Positions 1 to 9,953 of a DNA stretch of 64,000 bases are shown here, piece after piece. Position numbers and translations under genes: made by a program. The stretch is from Syntrophomonas palmitatica JCM 14374 (GTDB lineage Bacteria; Bacillota; Syntrophomonadia; Syntrophomonadales; Syntrophomonadaceae), in NCBI RefSeq assembly GCF_001311885.1, contig NZ_BBCE01000003.1, forward strand, positions 1 through 64,000. The letters are read 5' to 3'. Under the pieces are notes generated by a model. The model saw only the letters and a program-made list of their open reading frames with translations. It was not told the DNA's origin and did not search any database. Within the stretch, counting starts at the first letter, position 1. Each line of letters opens with the position of its first letter.

Positions 1-13
1 ACACAGTGAGTTT

Positions 14-3000
14 ATGATTTATCATGATCAAAAATACCTAAGGAGCTTTACATGGTTTTTAGTTATGGTGTTTATGCTGGCGATAATGCCTGTGGTTATG
101 CCGCCAATTGCTCAAGCAGTGACAACGATATCGGGAAGCGGCGATTATACCATTTCGGAAAGTGACGCGGTCTATCAAATTGACGGCAGCTACGGCGGGA
201 CTATAAGCGTCGGCGATGCGGTGTACCAGCCGAACAATATAACTATCACCGGTTCCTCCAGCAATGCCGTTCAGATCCTGATACCGGACAACAGGAATAC
301 AGGTCTGAATCTGACCCTTGATAACCTGAGCATCACGGATGCTGGCAGCGGAAAAAACTGTATAGAGATTCAGACCAATCAAACCGTTAATCTTTACATA
401 AAAGGCTCCTGCTCGATCAATTCAACAAAAGGGGCTTCTATTCACGTACCAGCAGGCAAAACCCTGGTAATAGACAAAAAAGACCCTGCTGATGCTGATA
501 GCAGCGATGTTCTGTCCGTAACGGGCAGTATCGGCGGTTACGGCGGACACAGGGGTGAAAGTGAAAGCGCCGGCAATATCACCATAAATGGAGGTTATGT
601 AAAATCCAATCAGGCAACTAAACTTACGGCTGGTATCGGAGGTGGGAACGGTGGAAGCAGTGGCGTAATCACTATAAACGGAGGCATTATATATGCATGG
701 GTTGGCGGTCAGGGTGCCGGCATTGGCAGCGGTTCAGATGGCAGAGTTAACAACATTACTATCAACGGAGGAGATATTACTATACGATGCGGCAGTGGCG
801 GCCCGGCCGGTATAGGCGGCGGTATCGGAAGTTCCGGCGGTACTATCACCATAAACGGCGGGACTATAAATTCTACCGCATCGTGTGGAGGTACCGGCAT
901 CGGCCGCGTTGATACAATCAACATAACCGGAGGTACGGTAACTGCCACCGGGGGATATGGCGGAGCAGGCATTGGCGGTAATGACCGGGCCGGCAGCGGA
1001 AATATAAATATATCTGGAGGTAATGTAACCGCAACCGGCGGATCAGGCCAACTAAGCGATACGGAAATATACTGCGGCGGAGCAGGCATTGGTGGCGGTC
1101 ATTATGGCGGCGGGAACAATATAAGCATAAGCGGAGGCACGGTGAACGCTGAGGCCGGATTTGGGGCTGCGGGTATAGGTGGTGGTGACGGTGCCGGCAG
1201 CGGCAATATCACCATAACTGGAGGTACGGTAATCGCAAAAGGTGGAGGTCGTGACAATGACTACGGCGGAGCGGGCATAGGCGGCGGCTGTAATGGGCAG
1301 GGCGGCAATATCACCATAACCGGAGGCAATGTGACCGCAACCGGCGGCACCGGCCGTTCAAATTACGGCGGAGCAGGCATCGGCGGTGGCTATAACGGCC
1401 GCGGGGGCGCGATAACTATAGATGGGCTGGCAACAGTCGTAACAGCAACCGGAGGAAGACTATCCGCAGGCATCGGCGGCGGTTATTTGAAAAGCAGCGG
1501 TACCATAATTATAAACGGCGGCACCGTAAATGCAACCGGCGGCGCCTATGGGGCAGGCATTGGCAGTGGGAAGTATGCAGGTTTATCCTATGATACGACC
1601 GGAAGTATCCGCATAAATGGCGGAAGTGTTACCGCAAAAGGCGGCGGGATAGCCGGAGCAGGCCTCGGCGACGGGTTAAGCGGAGCAGGCATCGGCGGAG
1701 GGGAGATGCATAACGGCGGGGTTATCACAATTTCTGGCGGGGATATAAAAGCGACCGGAGGATATGGCGGTGCAGGTATAGGCTGCGGCCGTAAGGAGGG
1801 TATTTTCGGACCTAATATCACCATCAGCGGAGGTAATGTAACCGCAATCGGAGGGTGCGGCCAGGTACCCCCCATGTCCAGCGATTACAGCGGAGCGGGC
1901 ATTGGCGGCGGCCATGAAAGCGGCTTGGGCAGGATTATCATCAGCGGAGGTTCGATAACCGCAGTCGGAGGCAATAAAAGCGCAGGCATAGGAGGTGGAC
2001 AGGGTGGTGAAGGTTCCACAGTGACAGTCACTGGCAATCCCACCATTATTGCTACCGGAACCAAGAACGAATCCGAGCATATAGGCTACGGCAGCGGCAG
2101 TTCAACAAACCCGGGTACCCTGAAAGACACCAATTCTAATGACCTGAGCTACCTGCGCTTTAACGTAATGGTCGGGGCCGGCAATATTTCGGGAGCAACG
2201 GTTACCCTGGATAATCATGATTATATTACTGACACAAACGGGTTAACCGGCTGCGTCGTTCAGAAGGGCACCGACGCAGTTTTATATACCGCCAAAGCCG
2301 CCGGCTATAGGACCCATATTGGCAGTATTATTCCTTCGGAGAAAATAGTTGAAGTACCCGCAGACATGAACTCGGGCTGCGCCGTAACCTATGACGGCAA
2401 CGGCAGCACCGGGGGAAGTGTTCCAACGGACAACAATAATTACGAAGCCAATGTTCCAGTGAACATTTTGGGTAATACCGGAGGGCTGGTGAAAACAGGT
2501 TTTGGCTTTACCGGGTGGAATACAGCAGCCGATGGCAGCGGAGACGCCTATAATGCAGACAGTACCTTTGCCATGGGAACCGCCAATATTACACTATATG
2601 CCCAGTGGGCACCGGTTTATACCGTAACCTATGACGGCAACGGCAGCACCGGCGGGTCAGTACCGACGGACAGCAATCAGTACTATCAAAATGATACTGT
2701 AACCGTGATTGGAAACACGGGCAGTCTGGTGAAAACGGGTTTTGGCTTTACCGGGTGGAATACAGCAGCCGATGGCAGCGGAGACGCCTATAATGCAGAC
2801 AGTACCTTTGCCATGGGAACCGCCAATATTACACTATATGCCCAGTGGGCACCGGTTTATACCGTAACCTATGACGGCAACGGCAGCACCGGCGGGTCAG
2901 TACCGATGGACAGCAATCAATACTATCAAAATAATTCTGTAACCGTGATTGGCAACACGGGCAGCCTGGTGAAAACGGGTTTTGGCTTTACCGGGTGGAA

Positions 3001-4636
3001 TACAGCAGCCGATGGCAGCGGAGACGCCTATAATGCAGACAGTACCTTTGCCATGGGAACCGCCAATATTACACTATATGCCCAGTGGGCACCGGTTTAT
3101 ACCGTAACCTATGACGGCAACGGCAATACCGGCGGGTCAGTACCGACGGACAGCAATCAGTACTATCAAAATAATCCTGTAACCGTGATTGGAAACACGG
3201 GCAGTCTGGTGAAAACAGGTTTTGGCTTTACCGGGTGGAATACAGCAGCCGATGGCAGCGGAGACGCCTATAATGCAGGTGACAACTTAACCATGGGAAC
3301 CGCTAACGTAACCCTGTATGCCCAGTGGGCACCGGTTTATACCGTAACCTATGACGGCAACGGCAATACCGGCGGGTCAGTACCGACGGACAGCAATCAA
3401 TACTATCAAAATGATACTGTAACCGTGATTGGCAACACGGGCAGTCTGGTGAAAAGCGGATACAGCTTTGCCGGGTGGAACACCCAAGCAGACGGCAGCG
3501 GTACCGCCTATAGTGCGGGCAACATTTTGACCATGGGGACCGCGAACGTAACCCTGTATGCCCGGTGGACGATAATAACCAATAGCAATACAGGAGGTTC
3601 CTCATCTTCCTCGCCTGTCAACTCAACCACCAGTGAGGTTAAAGTATCTCCTTCACAGGGCAGTACGGTTAATCTAAACAGTGAAGCATCAGTCACTATA
3701 CCCCCTGGAGCTCTCCAGGGCAGCGCTGATACCAATGTGGTAATAACCAGGCTGAGTACTCCGGCGGCTGTACCCTCAGGCTTTACATTGCTGGGGCAGA
3801 CCTATGAATTCCAGGTGGGAGAAGCCAAATCATATACCTTCAGCAAGCCGGTAACCATCACCCTGGAATTCGACCCGGCCAGGGTTCCGGCAGGTACTGT
3901 TCCTGCTATCGGGTACTATGATACCAACAGTTCCAAGTGGGTTATCCTGGGCGGCACCGTCTCGGGGAATAAAGTAACCATAACCGTCGATCACTTTACC
4001 CAGTTTGCTGTTCTGGCCAAAAATGAGGCAGCTGGTAATTCCGAGGCCAGTCAAGAAACGCCGAGTCCTTCCCGGGTTAAAAAAATCTTTTCCGATACCT
4101 ATAAGAATTGGGCTCGGACTAATATTGAAAAGCTGGCGGAAATGGGAATTGTCAGCGGTTATCCGGATGGCAGCTTCCGGCCGGATGGAAAAATCACCCG
4201 GGCGGAAATCGTTACCATACTGGTAAAAGCCTTGAACCTGAAGACCAACGGAAATAAAGCGCCCTTTCAGGATACTGCCGGCCACTGGGCACAAGACGGC
4301 ATTGCCATAGCGGCGGCCGAAGGTATTATCAGCGGCTACGGCGATGGCTGCATGAGGCCGGACAACCTGATAACTCGAGAAGAGTTGGCAGTCATGGTTG
4401 TCAACGCGGCCAAGCTGCAGGAGGCCAGCGGGGATACTTCCTTTACCGATAACGCCCTCATATCTTCCTGGGCCAAGGGGAGTGTACTGGCGGCGATGAA
4501 AGCCAACATGCTAAAGGGCTACCCGGACAATACCTTCCGGCCGCGGGAACATGCCACCCGTGCGGAGGCAGTAAGTGTTATTGTTACAATAATGCAGGAA
4601 AGGGATAAGAGAACAGATACGGTGTCCCAGTCCTAA
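14..4636 (+). CDS. Large S-layer-anchored repeat protein (Gly-rich repeats, InlB-type repeats, three C-terminal SLH domains)
   Basis: A 1540-residue exported surface protein. An N-terminal hydrophobic stretch ending near AQA (about residue 35) is a signal peptide. Residues about 170-700 are Gly-rich units of the form GGAGIGGG...ITISGGNVTATGG, probably a right-handed beta-helix or similar stacked fold. Residues about 790-1185 hold five 80-residue InlB/Listeria-Bacteroides type repeats (VTYDGNG...GYSFAGWNT...LYAQW). Residues about 1212-1335 look like a ZU5-type domain (SVTIPPGAL). Three SLH domains follow at about 1358-1530, each with a GYPDGSFRP-like core, and would bind the protein to secondary cell-wall polymer. 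The first ATG is only 13 bases from the window edge, so the upstream region is unseen and a later start (MVFMLAI) is possible. The ligand is unknown; a role as adhesin or matrix protein is inference. Confidence 0.88.
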   Translation: MIYHDQKYLRSFTWFLVMVFMLAIMPVVMPPIAQAVTTISGSGDYTISESDAVYQIDGSYGGTISVGDAVYQPNNITITGSSSNAVQILIPDNRNTGLNLTLDNLSITDAGSGKNCIEIQTNQTVNLYIKGSCSINSTKGASIHVPAGKTLVIDKKDPADADSSDVLSVTGSIGGYGGHRGESESAGNITINGGYVKSNQATKLTAGIGGGNGGSSGVITINGGIIYAWVGGQGAGIGSGSDGRVNNITINGGDITIRCGSGGPAGIGGGIGSSGGTITINGGTINSTASCGGTGIGRVDTINITGGTVTATGGYGGAGIGGNDRAGSGNINISGGNVTATGGSGQLSDTEIYCGGAGIGGGHYGGGNNISISGGTVNAEAGFGAAGIGGGDGAGSGNITITGGTVIAKGGGRDNDYGGAGIGGGCNGQGGNITITGGNVTATGGTGRSNYGGAGIGGGYNGRGGAITIDGLATVVTATGGRLSAGIGGGYLKSSGTIIINGGTVNATGGAYGAGIGSGKYAGLSYDTTGSIRINGGSVTAKGGGIAGAGLGDGLSGAGIGGGEMHNGGVITISGGDIKATGGYGGAGIGCGRKEGIFGPNITISGGNVTAIGGCGQVPPMSSDYSGAGIGGGHESGLGRIIISGGSITAVGGNKSAGIGGGQGGEGSTVTVTGNPTIIATGTKNESEHIGYGSGSSTNPGTLKDTNSNDLSYLRFNVMVGAGNISGATVTLDNHDYITDTNGLTGCVVQKGTDAVLYTAKAAGYRTHIGSIIPSEKIVEVPADMNSGCAVTYDGNGSTGGSVPTDNNNYEANVPVNILGNTGGLVKTGFGFTGWNTAADGSGDAYNADSTFAMGTANITLYAQWAPVYTVTYDGNGSTGGSVPTDSNQYYQNDTVTVIGNTGSLVKTGFGFTGWNTAADGSGDAYNADSTFAMGTANITLYAQWAPVYTVTYDGNGSTGGSVPMDSNQYYQNNSVTVIGNTGSLVKTGFGFTGWNTAADGSGDAYNADSTFAMGTANITLYAQWAPVYTVTYDGNGNTGGSVPTDSNQYYQNNPVTVIGNTGSLVKTGFGFTGWNTAADGSGDAYNAGDNLTMGTANVTLYAQWAPVYTVTYDGNGNTGGSVPTDSNQYYQNDTVTVIGNTGSLVKSGYSFAGWNTQADGSGTAYSAGNILTMGTANVTLYARWTIITNSNTGGSSSSSPVNSTTSEVKVSPSQGSTVNLNSEASVTIPPGALQGSADTNVVITRLSTPAAVPSGFTLLGQTYEFQVGEAKSYTFSKPVTITLEFDPARVPAGTVPAIGYYDTNSSKWVILGGTVSGNKVTITVDHFTQFAVLAKNEAAGNSEASQETPSPSRVKKIFSDTYKNWARTNIEKLAEMGIVSGYPDGSFRPDGKITRAEIVTILVKALNLKTNGNKAPFQDTAGHWAQDGIAIAAAEGIISGYGDGCMRPDNLITREELAVMVVNAAKLQEASGDTSFTDNALISSWAKGSVLAAMKANMLKGYPDNTFRPREHATRAEAVSVIVTIMQERDKRTDTVSQS
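2389..3570 (+). repeat. Five tandem 240-bp coding repeats
   Basis: Within the SLH protein at 14-4636 the same phrase (tatgacggcaacggc) recurs at exactly 240-base intervals, from about 2389, 2629, 2869, 3109 and 3349. Units two to four are almost identical at DNA level, including silent positions, which points to recent duplication or gene-conversion. The first and last units are more diverged. Copy number is likely to vary between strains and the array is prone to collapse in assembly. Confidence 0.92.
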
Positions 4637-5065
4637 GATTATCTTTCATCGTCAGCATTGCCGACAGATTGGCAAAGCTATTACTTTTCAGTGAGTTCGG
4701 ACGTTCTTGGTGTAACATAGCAAAATACAATAAGCCTTGGGTGTTAAACTAAGATACTTTGGCAGACGCAAAAAAACGAGGGGCCAGTCCTTCAATAAGT
4801 CCCATCGACCAGCCGTCCGGAGCTATTGATTTCTATATGCCCCTTCCCGATGACGTTTATAAAAATGGAAGTAAAATTTGGAGATGGCAAAACGAGGGTA
4901 AATTACCCTCGTTTCATATTATATCTGTCGAGTTGTACGGTTTCCAATAGATATATATTTTTTTATGTGTAGCTTTGATTAGATGCGACCAGGTTTTCAA
5001 ATTCACTGCTTATATACTATAATACTATATCATGACCAATCGTAAAATGGGGGGGGTGTGCGACC
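4637..5065. other. Intergenic region with one inverted repeat
   Basis: No convincing gene. The 63-codon frame at 4759-4950 has no ribosome binding site and overlaps the hairpin described separately. AT-rich sequence with possible promoters lies at 4950-5035, just before the first Nif11-type gene. Confidence 0.5.
4890..4914. terminator. Perfect inverted repeat, possible terminator
   Basis: Arms aacgagggtaa (4891-4901) and ttaccctcgtt (4903-4913) form a tight palindrome. The T-run after it is weak (gtttcatatt), so termination of the SLH gene transcript is plausible but not certain. Confidence 0.4.
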
Positions 5066-5367
5066 ATGAACATACAGGAGTTTATCAGCTGCCTGGATGG
5101 CAGTGATGCGGCATTGTTTGAGCATATGAGCCGATGCAAGAATCCGGATGAGGCTTATGCGGCCGCTCAATCCTATGGCTTGGAAGCCAGCCGGGAGGAT
5201 TTGTGACTGAAATGGACCGGCTGTACAAGGCCCTGCAGGAACTGACGGAAGAAGATCTGATCAATGTCGCTGGCGGAGGCGCAGTTGATGTGTCAGACTC
5301 GGTAGTTGAATCGGTCGCCAGCGGCGTTTCCATTGCCGCCGCCGCCGTCTTGTGGACCAGTGCTTGA
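5066..5367 (+). CDS. Nif11-type RiPP precursor, broken by one frameshift
   Basis: ATG 5066 follows a G-rich ribosome binding site (ggggggg, 9 bases upstream). It reads 46 residues beginning MNIQEFISCLDGSDAA, ending at TGA 5204-5206. The next frame continues from about 5200 (FVTEMDRLYKALQELTEEDL) to the stop at 5365-5367. Joined at the T-run at 5200-5203 with one extra T, the product is a typical Nif11-like leader: helical N-terminus, CKNPDEAYAAAQSYGLE, then ELTEEDLINVAGGG. The double-glycine end is where a C39-type protease would cut. The core after it is about 29 residues, Ser/Ala/Val-rich with one Trp and no Cys, so it is not an obvious lanthipeptide substrate. No maturase or exporter is visible nearby. 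The shift may be real or a sequencing error. Confidence 0.72.
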
Positions 5368-5424
5368 GGCGCGCTTCCCCGGTAACCTGCTCAAAACGAT
5401 TAACCGGAGAGGATGTCATCGATG

Positions 5425-5577
5425 CTAAAATGGTCGGTTTACTTTCAGAATATCCCCTTCAACGCCGTATTCCTGAGCAATGGCATAGGCCTCTTCCGGT
5501 TTCTTGCATTTGGACAACCGATCCGCCAGATTCTGATCGCTGCCGTCCAATTTGGCAATGAATTCTGACATTTGCAT
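5425..5577 (-). CDS. Second Nif11-type leader peptide, short or truncated
   Basis: On the minus strand, ATG 5577 follows gaaaggg at a 9-base spacing and gives 50 residues beginning MQMSEFIAKLDGSDQN and ending DILKVNRPF. It shares the pattern EFIxxLDGSD...CKxPxEAYAxAQxYG with the precursor at 5066-5367, so the two are paralogues in convergent orientation. It stops before the expected acidic helix and GG cleavage site. A nearby frame encodes SIDDILSG just beyond the stop, which may be the displaced end of the leader after a frameshift. Not a complete precursor as it stands. Confidence 0.6.
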   Translation of the reverse strand: MQMSEFIAKLDGSDQNLADRLSKCKKPEEAYAIAQEYGVEGDILKVNRPF

Positions 5578-5869
5578 TAACATACACCCTTTCAATATAA
5601 CTTAATGAAAACACAGGAATAATTACCGGGATGCACCATGAAGATCTTGATCTGGCGAAACGAATGAAATCTGTCGTGCGATTCGGCTAGTTTTAAAATC
5701 AGCAGCCTCCGAACAACTCTAAAATAATTGTAATTTGGTTTTATCACACAAGTCAACGCAAATCTGTTCCATAAACGTTCACTATTATTACTATGGCGTG
5801 ATGTTGTGTTAAAATACTAATTGGTTTTATCTAATACTTATTTATTGACATTTATTTGGAGGTGCTGTT

Positions 5870-8197
5870 TTGGTTCGCTTAGTAAATAACGGGGTATTCC
5901 TGTGGAACAGGAAAACCCTTTTGCAGCTTCAGGATGATAGGGCTCATATTTTAAATGACAGTGCAGACCTACCTCCCGATATTAGCAAATTGGATCGTGA
6001 CCAGGCCAGGAAGAATACTATTACTTATGGCATTTTGTCTAAACATAATACTTCCGGCGATATGAATTATCTGAAGCTTCGCTTCGATGTCCTGGCTTCG
6101 CACGACATTACCTACGTGGGGATCATTCAGACTGCGCGGGCCAGCGGTCTGCAGGAATTTCCGGTTCCGTATGTTTTGACCAACTGCCATAACAGCCTTT
6201 GTGCGGTGGGAGGTACCATTAATGAAGACGATCACGTTTTTGGCCTGTCTGCGGCGCAGAAGTATGGAGGGATCTATGTCCCGGCCCATCAGGCGGTAAT
6301 CCATCAGTATATGAGAGAAATGATGAGCTGCTGCGGCAGCATGATCCTGGGCTCTGACAGCCATACCCGTTATGGCGCACTAGGTACTATGGGAATTGGC
6401 GAAGGCGGCCCTGAGTTGGTAAAACAGCTCCTGCAAAAGACCTATGACGTAGCCTGCCCGGATATCGTTGCCGTCTACCTGGAGGGGAAGCCCAATCCGG
6501 GGGTGGGTCCGCAGGATGTGGCGCTGGCTATTATCGGGGCGGTGTTTGGCAACGGTTTTGTTAATAACAAGGTCCTGGAATTTATCGGCCCCGGCATCGC
6601 GGAATTATCCGTGGATTACCGCAACGGCATTGACGTTATGACCACCGAGACCACCTGTTTAAGTTCTATTTGGGCAACAGACGACAAGGTAAAAGCCTAC
6701 TACAAAACCCACGGCCGTCCCGAATGTTACAGCAAATTACAGCCGGGCAAAGTTGCCTATTATGATGGTCTCATCATGGTTGACCTGAGTAAGATTGAAC
6801 CTATGATTGCCCTGCCTTTCCATCCCAGCAACGTGTTTACCATTGCCGAGCTTAACCGGAATGCCTATGATATTTTACGCAGTGTAGAGGCAGAGGGGCA
6901 AAAACAGATCGAGAATCCCGACATACAGTTTAAATTGACCGATAAGATTGTAGGCGGCAAGCTCAAGGCGGACCAGGCGGTAGTAGCCGGCTGTGCCGGC
7001 GGTTCCTTCGAGAATTTGTACGAAATCGCCGCCATGGTGGACAGGCGCTCGATTGGCCATGGGGAACTAGCTTTCAGCGTATACCCCGCCAGCCAGCCGA
7101 TCTACTACGAATTGATCAGAAATAACGCTGCCGCAAAAATGCTGGCGGCGGGTATAACTATTAAAACCGCCTTCTGCGGCCCATGTTTCGGTGCCGGTGA
7201 CGTACCGGCCAATGGAGGTTTGAGCATCCGGCATTCAACCCGCAACTTCCCCAACCGGAGGGTTCGAAACCAGGTGAAGGCCAGATTTCTTCGGTAGCCC
7301 TGATGGATGCCAGATCGATTGCCGCTACCGCTTTGAATGGCGGCATTTTGACTCCGGCTACCGAGGCGGCAATTAAGCCTGCAGGGTAAGGTATACCTTC
7401 AATGCGGAGATATATGCCAACCGGGTATATGATGGTTTTAAAAAGCCTGCCATTAACGAGTCTCTCAAATTTGGCCCCAACATCGCTGACTGGCCGGCCA
7501 TGAGCGCCCTGCCGCAGAACCTGGTGCTGGAAGTAGCTGCGGTAATTACTGATCCGGTTACTACCACCGATGAGCTGATTCCTTCCGGGGAGACCTCTTC
7601 CTTCAGGTCCAATCCGCAGAGATTGGCTGAATTTACATTATCAAGAAAGGACCCTGGTTATGTGGCAAAGCCAAGGCCATAAGAGATCTGGAGATGGAGC
7701 GGCGCAAGATTATAGAGCATCCGGAAAAAAAGCCGGTTATCTCAGATGAACTCAAAGCAATCGCTGCCAGGGTTATTTCTCACAACAGCCGATTTGCCAG
7801 CGTAGCTGAACTGCTGAAAACCGTAGAAATCGGCAGTGTGGTATACGCAATTAAGCCAGGCGACGGTTCCGCGCGCGAGCAGGCGGCCTCATGCCAGAAG
7901 GTACTGGGAGCCTGGGCCAATATTGCGGTCGAATATGCCACCAAAAGATACCGCAGCAACCTTATAAATTGGGGAATGCTTCCGTTTACCGTCGACAAAG
8001 ACGTGAGCTTCGAGGCGGGGGACCTGGTTTTTATCCCGGATATTCGAGAAAAACTACAAAACGGTGATGAAGTAATTAAGGCTCAGATCATCGGCAGCCA
8101 GGGCATGAGGGAAATCAACCTGTTTTTAAAGAAGCTGTCAGCTGATGAACGGGATATCATCCTGCGAGGAAGCCTGATTAACTATTATTCGGTATAA
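5870..8197 (+). CDS. Aconitase-family hydratase, interrupted by three frameshifts
   Basis: About 775 codons in total when frames are joined, the usual length for bacterial aconitase-like hydratases. TTG 5870 follows tggaggtg at good spacing. The first frame (to 7297) carries the catalytic-domain signatures: NCHNSLC, GSDSHT, and the cluster cysteines in AGCAGGS and FCGPCFG, which would hold a [4Fe-4S] cluster. The conserved [14 protein letters not shown] passage is broken at about 7257 (a G missing). Further shifts lie near 7387 and 7665. The remainder carries [23 protein letters not shown] and the swivel domain ([18 protein letters not shown], 7694-8197). Substrate is uncertain: citrate/isocitrate or another hydroxy-acid. 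The clustering of indels in otherwise conserved sequence suggests sequencing error or a young pseudogene. Confidence 0.82.
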
Positions 8198-8300
8198 TTA
8201 TTTTGTGTGGCCTGTTCAGCCAACAAGCAGCCTCTTTAGTTTGATTTAGTTTTAACATGTTGCGCATCCATTTTCTTAATATAACCAATTCTTAGACTAA

Positions 8301-8338
8301 GACCTGGTTTACAAAATTGTGGACCAGGTTTTTGTTTT
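8301..8338 (+). terminator. Rho-independent terminator after the hydratase
   Basis: Stem acctggt (8302-8308) pairs with accaggt (8323-8329) and is followed by a run of T. Confidence 0.75.
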
Positions 8339-8479
8339 CACTTCATCAGGGCGAAGAAGCATTTGGCAAAAAGAACTAATATTATTCAACAGTAATCCCA
8401 GAGTAAGGGACTTTTATAGAATTTTAGTTTACAAATTAGCATAATCTAAAAATTATACCCAATAAAAAGGAGAAAGAAA

Positions 8480-9637
8480 ATGGGTTGTACGCAAGCGCAG
8501 GTTAAGTTAAGTGAATTTGAGGGGATAGTAACGATTAATGAACCGGTCTTACGCTATCCTGGCAACCCAATATTAACATGCCATGAAGTCAATAAAGCCT
8601 GGGGAGACGATAACCGTCTATATGCTTACACGGTTCATAACGCGGGAATAGCAACAGTGACAGACGCTAACGGCAAGAGTCAAACTATAATGCTGTTTCG
8701 TTCCCACATTGCAGATGGGCGCAGCGTAATTGGCAAAGCTGTAAGTGATAACGGCCTGAATAATTGGATAGTGGATTCCAGACCATTCCTGTTGCCTGCG
8801 ACAGAGAATGACATATATGCTGAAGGCGTTGATATAAGTTCTGTTATTGAAGCTGAAGCCGGCGGGGTGGAAGATGTCAGAATTAACCCGGTTGGCGGCG
8901 GGTCACATATATTGACATACAGTGCTTATCACGAACATATTCCCGATAGGGTGGTGGTAATGCTGGCGGCAACCAGGGACTTTAAGACGGTTGTTCGCTA
9001 TGGCCCCATTTCCCAGCAGGATATGCGCAATGTAGTCATATTCCCTGAACCTGATACGAATGGAAATTGGATAGCCTTGCTTCGCCCCAACGATAAAGTA
9101 AAGGAAAGGTCCGGTTTCAGTCACATCGGCGGTTCATTTGGAGAAATATGCGCTGGTTTCGCCCCCAGTCCTACCGGACCATGGGAAATAAGCCATGTAA
9201 TTATGCGAAGCGGTCACGGACCCAGTGCATTCCAGGCTAAGATCGGGCCAGGCGCACCGCCAATCAGGACTCGGTATGGGTGGCTGAATATATTTCATGG
9301 CGTACGTTCAACCATGGCGGGCAACCCGTACACCCTTGGCGTGGCTTTCCACGATCTTGCAGACCCAGCCAATCCTAATAAAATTCGTATCAGCGCTAAA
9401 CCGATATTAATGCCGGCTGCAAGTGATTGTTCGGTAAAAGAGACTGATTACATTCACGTTCCTAATGTAGTATTCAGCTGCGGCGCATTAGCCGGCAAGG
9501 ACGATACGGTTGCCATATATTATGGCGGTAATGATACGGTAATGAATGTCGGGCTGGCCAATATACAGATTCTCAATGAGCTGTGCAACCTTTTCCGCCT
9601 CGACCCATTGACCGGTAAACATCTATATTTAGTGTAA
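8480..9637 (+). CDS. GH130-family glycoside phosphorylase-like protein
   Basis: 385 residues; ATG 8480 follows aaaaggag. Family features: NPILTCHEVN near the N-terminus, VEDVRI at about residue 132 (the conserved Glu-Asp-x-Arg segment that carries the catalytic Asp in GH130), GPGAPPIRTRYGWLNIFHG in the middle and YYGGNDTVMNVGLANI near the end. GH130 enzymes phosphorolyse beta-mannosides such as mannosyl-glucose or beta-1,4-mannooligosaccharides in the cytoplasm; no signal peptide is present here. The exact substrate cannot be read from sequence. It stands alone between terminator-like structures, without a sugar transporter beside it. A GH26-like protein lies 10 kb away, which could fit mannan use, but that link is weak. 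Confidence 0.8.
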   Translation: MGCTQAQVKLSEFEGIVTINEPVLRYPGNPILTCHEVNKAWGDDNRLYAYTVHNAGIATVTDANGKSQTIMLFRSHIADGRSVIGKAVSDNGLNNWIVDSRPFLLPATENDIYAEGVDISSVIEAEAGGVEDVRINPVGGGSHILTYSAYHEHIPDRVVVMLAATRDFKTVVRYGPISQQDMRNVVIFPEPDTNGNWIALLRPNDKVKERSGFSHIGGSFGEICAGFAPSPTGPWEISHVIMRSGHGPSAFQAKIGPGAPPIRTRYGWLNIFHGVRSTMAGNPYTLGVAFHDLADPANPNKIRISAKPILMPAASDCSVKETDYIHVPNVVFSCGALAGKDDTVAIYYGGNDTVMNVGLANIQILNELCNLFRLDPLTGKHLYLV

Positions 9638-9653
9638 TGGCTGATTCCCATAG

Positions 9654-9757
9654 GGTGTCAAGGGGACGGTTCTCTTGACACCTGGCCAAATGGACAAAAA
9701 AGGTGTCAAGAGAACCGTCCCCTTGACACCCCTCCCCTTGACACCCCTTGACACCAC
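9654..9757. repeat. REP-like 30-bp perfect inverted repeat with tandem tails
   Basis: Arms at 9654-9683 and 9701-9730 are exact reverse complements over 30 bases, with a 17-base spacer. Each arm is itself bounded by ggtgtcaa/ttgacacc. Three overlapping or tandem copies of ccccttgacacc follow at 9719-9730, 9734-9745 and 9744-9755. The motif is of the kind spread by REP-associated tyrosine transposases in Firmicutes. No transposase is in the window. Confidence 0.9.
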
Positions 9758-9953
9758 GCTGATCGCCCTGCCTGCGGGTTTATCGATTATGCTGCCTTTT
9801 GCAGATGCTATAGCAATACAAACATTGAACAGACTAACTTCTGTGATATAGAATAAAAGCAGGAATGAATCCCGTTTTTACCCCGAATGGACCTTAATTT
9901 AAAATCTTATAAGGTTATCGTCTTTGGATCATGGGCCGGGGGAGTTGTGTGTT

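Noticed and set aside
709-1875. Antisense Pro-rich open frames (709-1089 and 1588-1875, minus strand) inside the first SLH gene
   Set aside because: They are complements of Gly-rich codons; stop codons are rare on that strand for composition reasons. No ribosome sites or family matches.
4759-4950. Forward 63-codon frame
   Set aside because: It starts with TTG without a ribosome site and runs into the inverted repeat at 4890-4914.
5870-8197. Treating the three fragments of the aconitase-like gene as separate genes
   Set aside because: Each fragment continues the same family alignment and none has its own plausible start.
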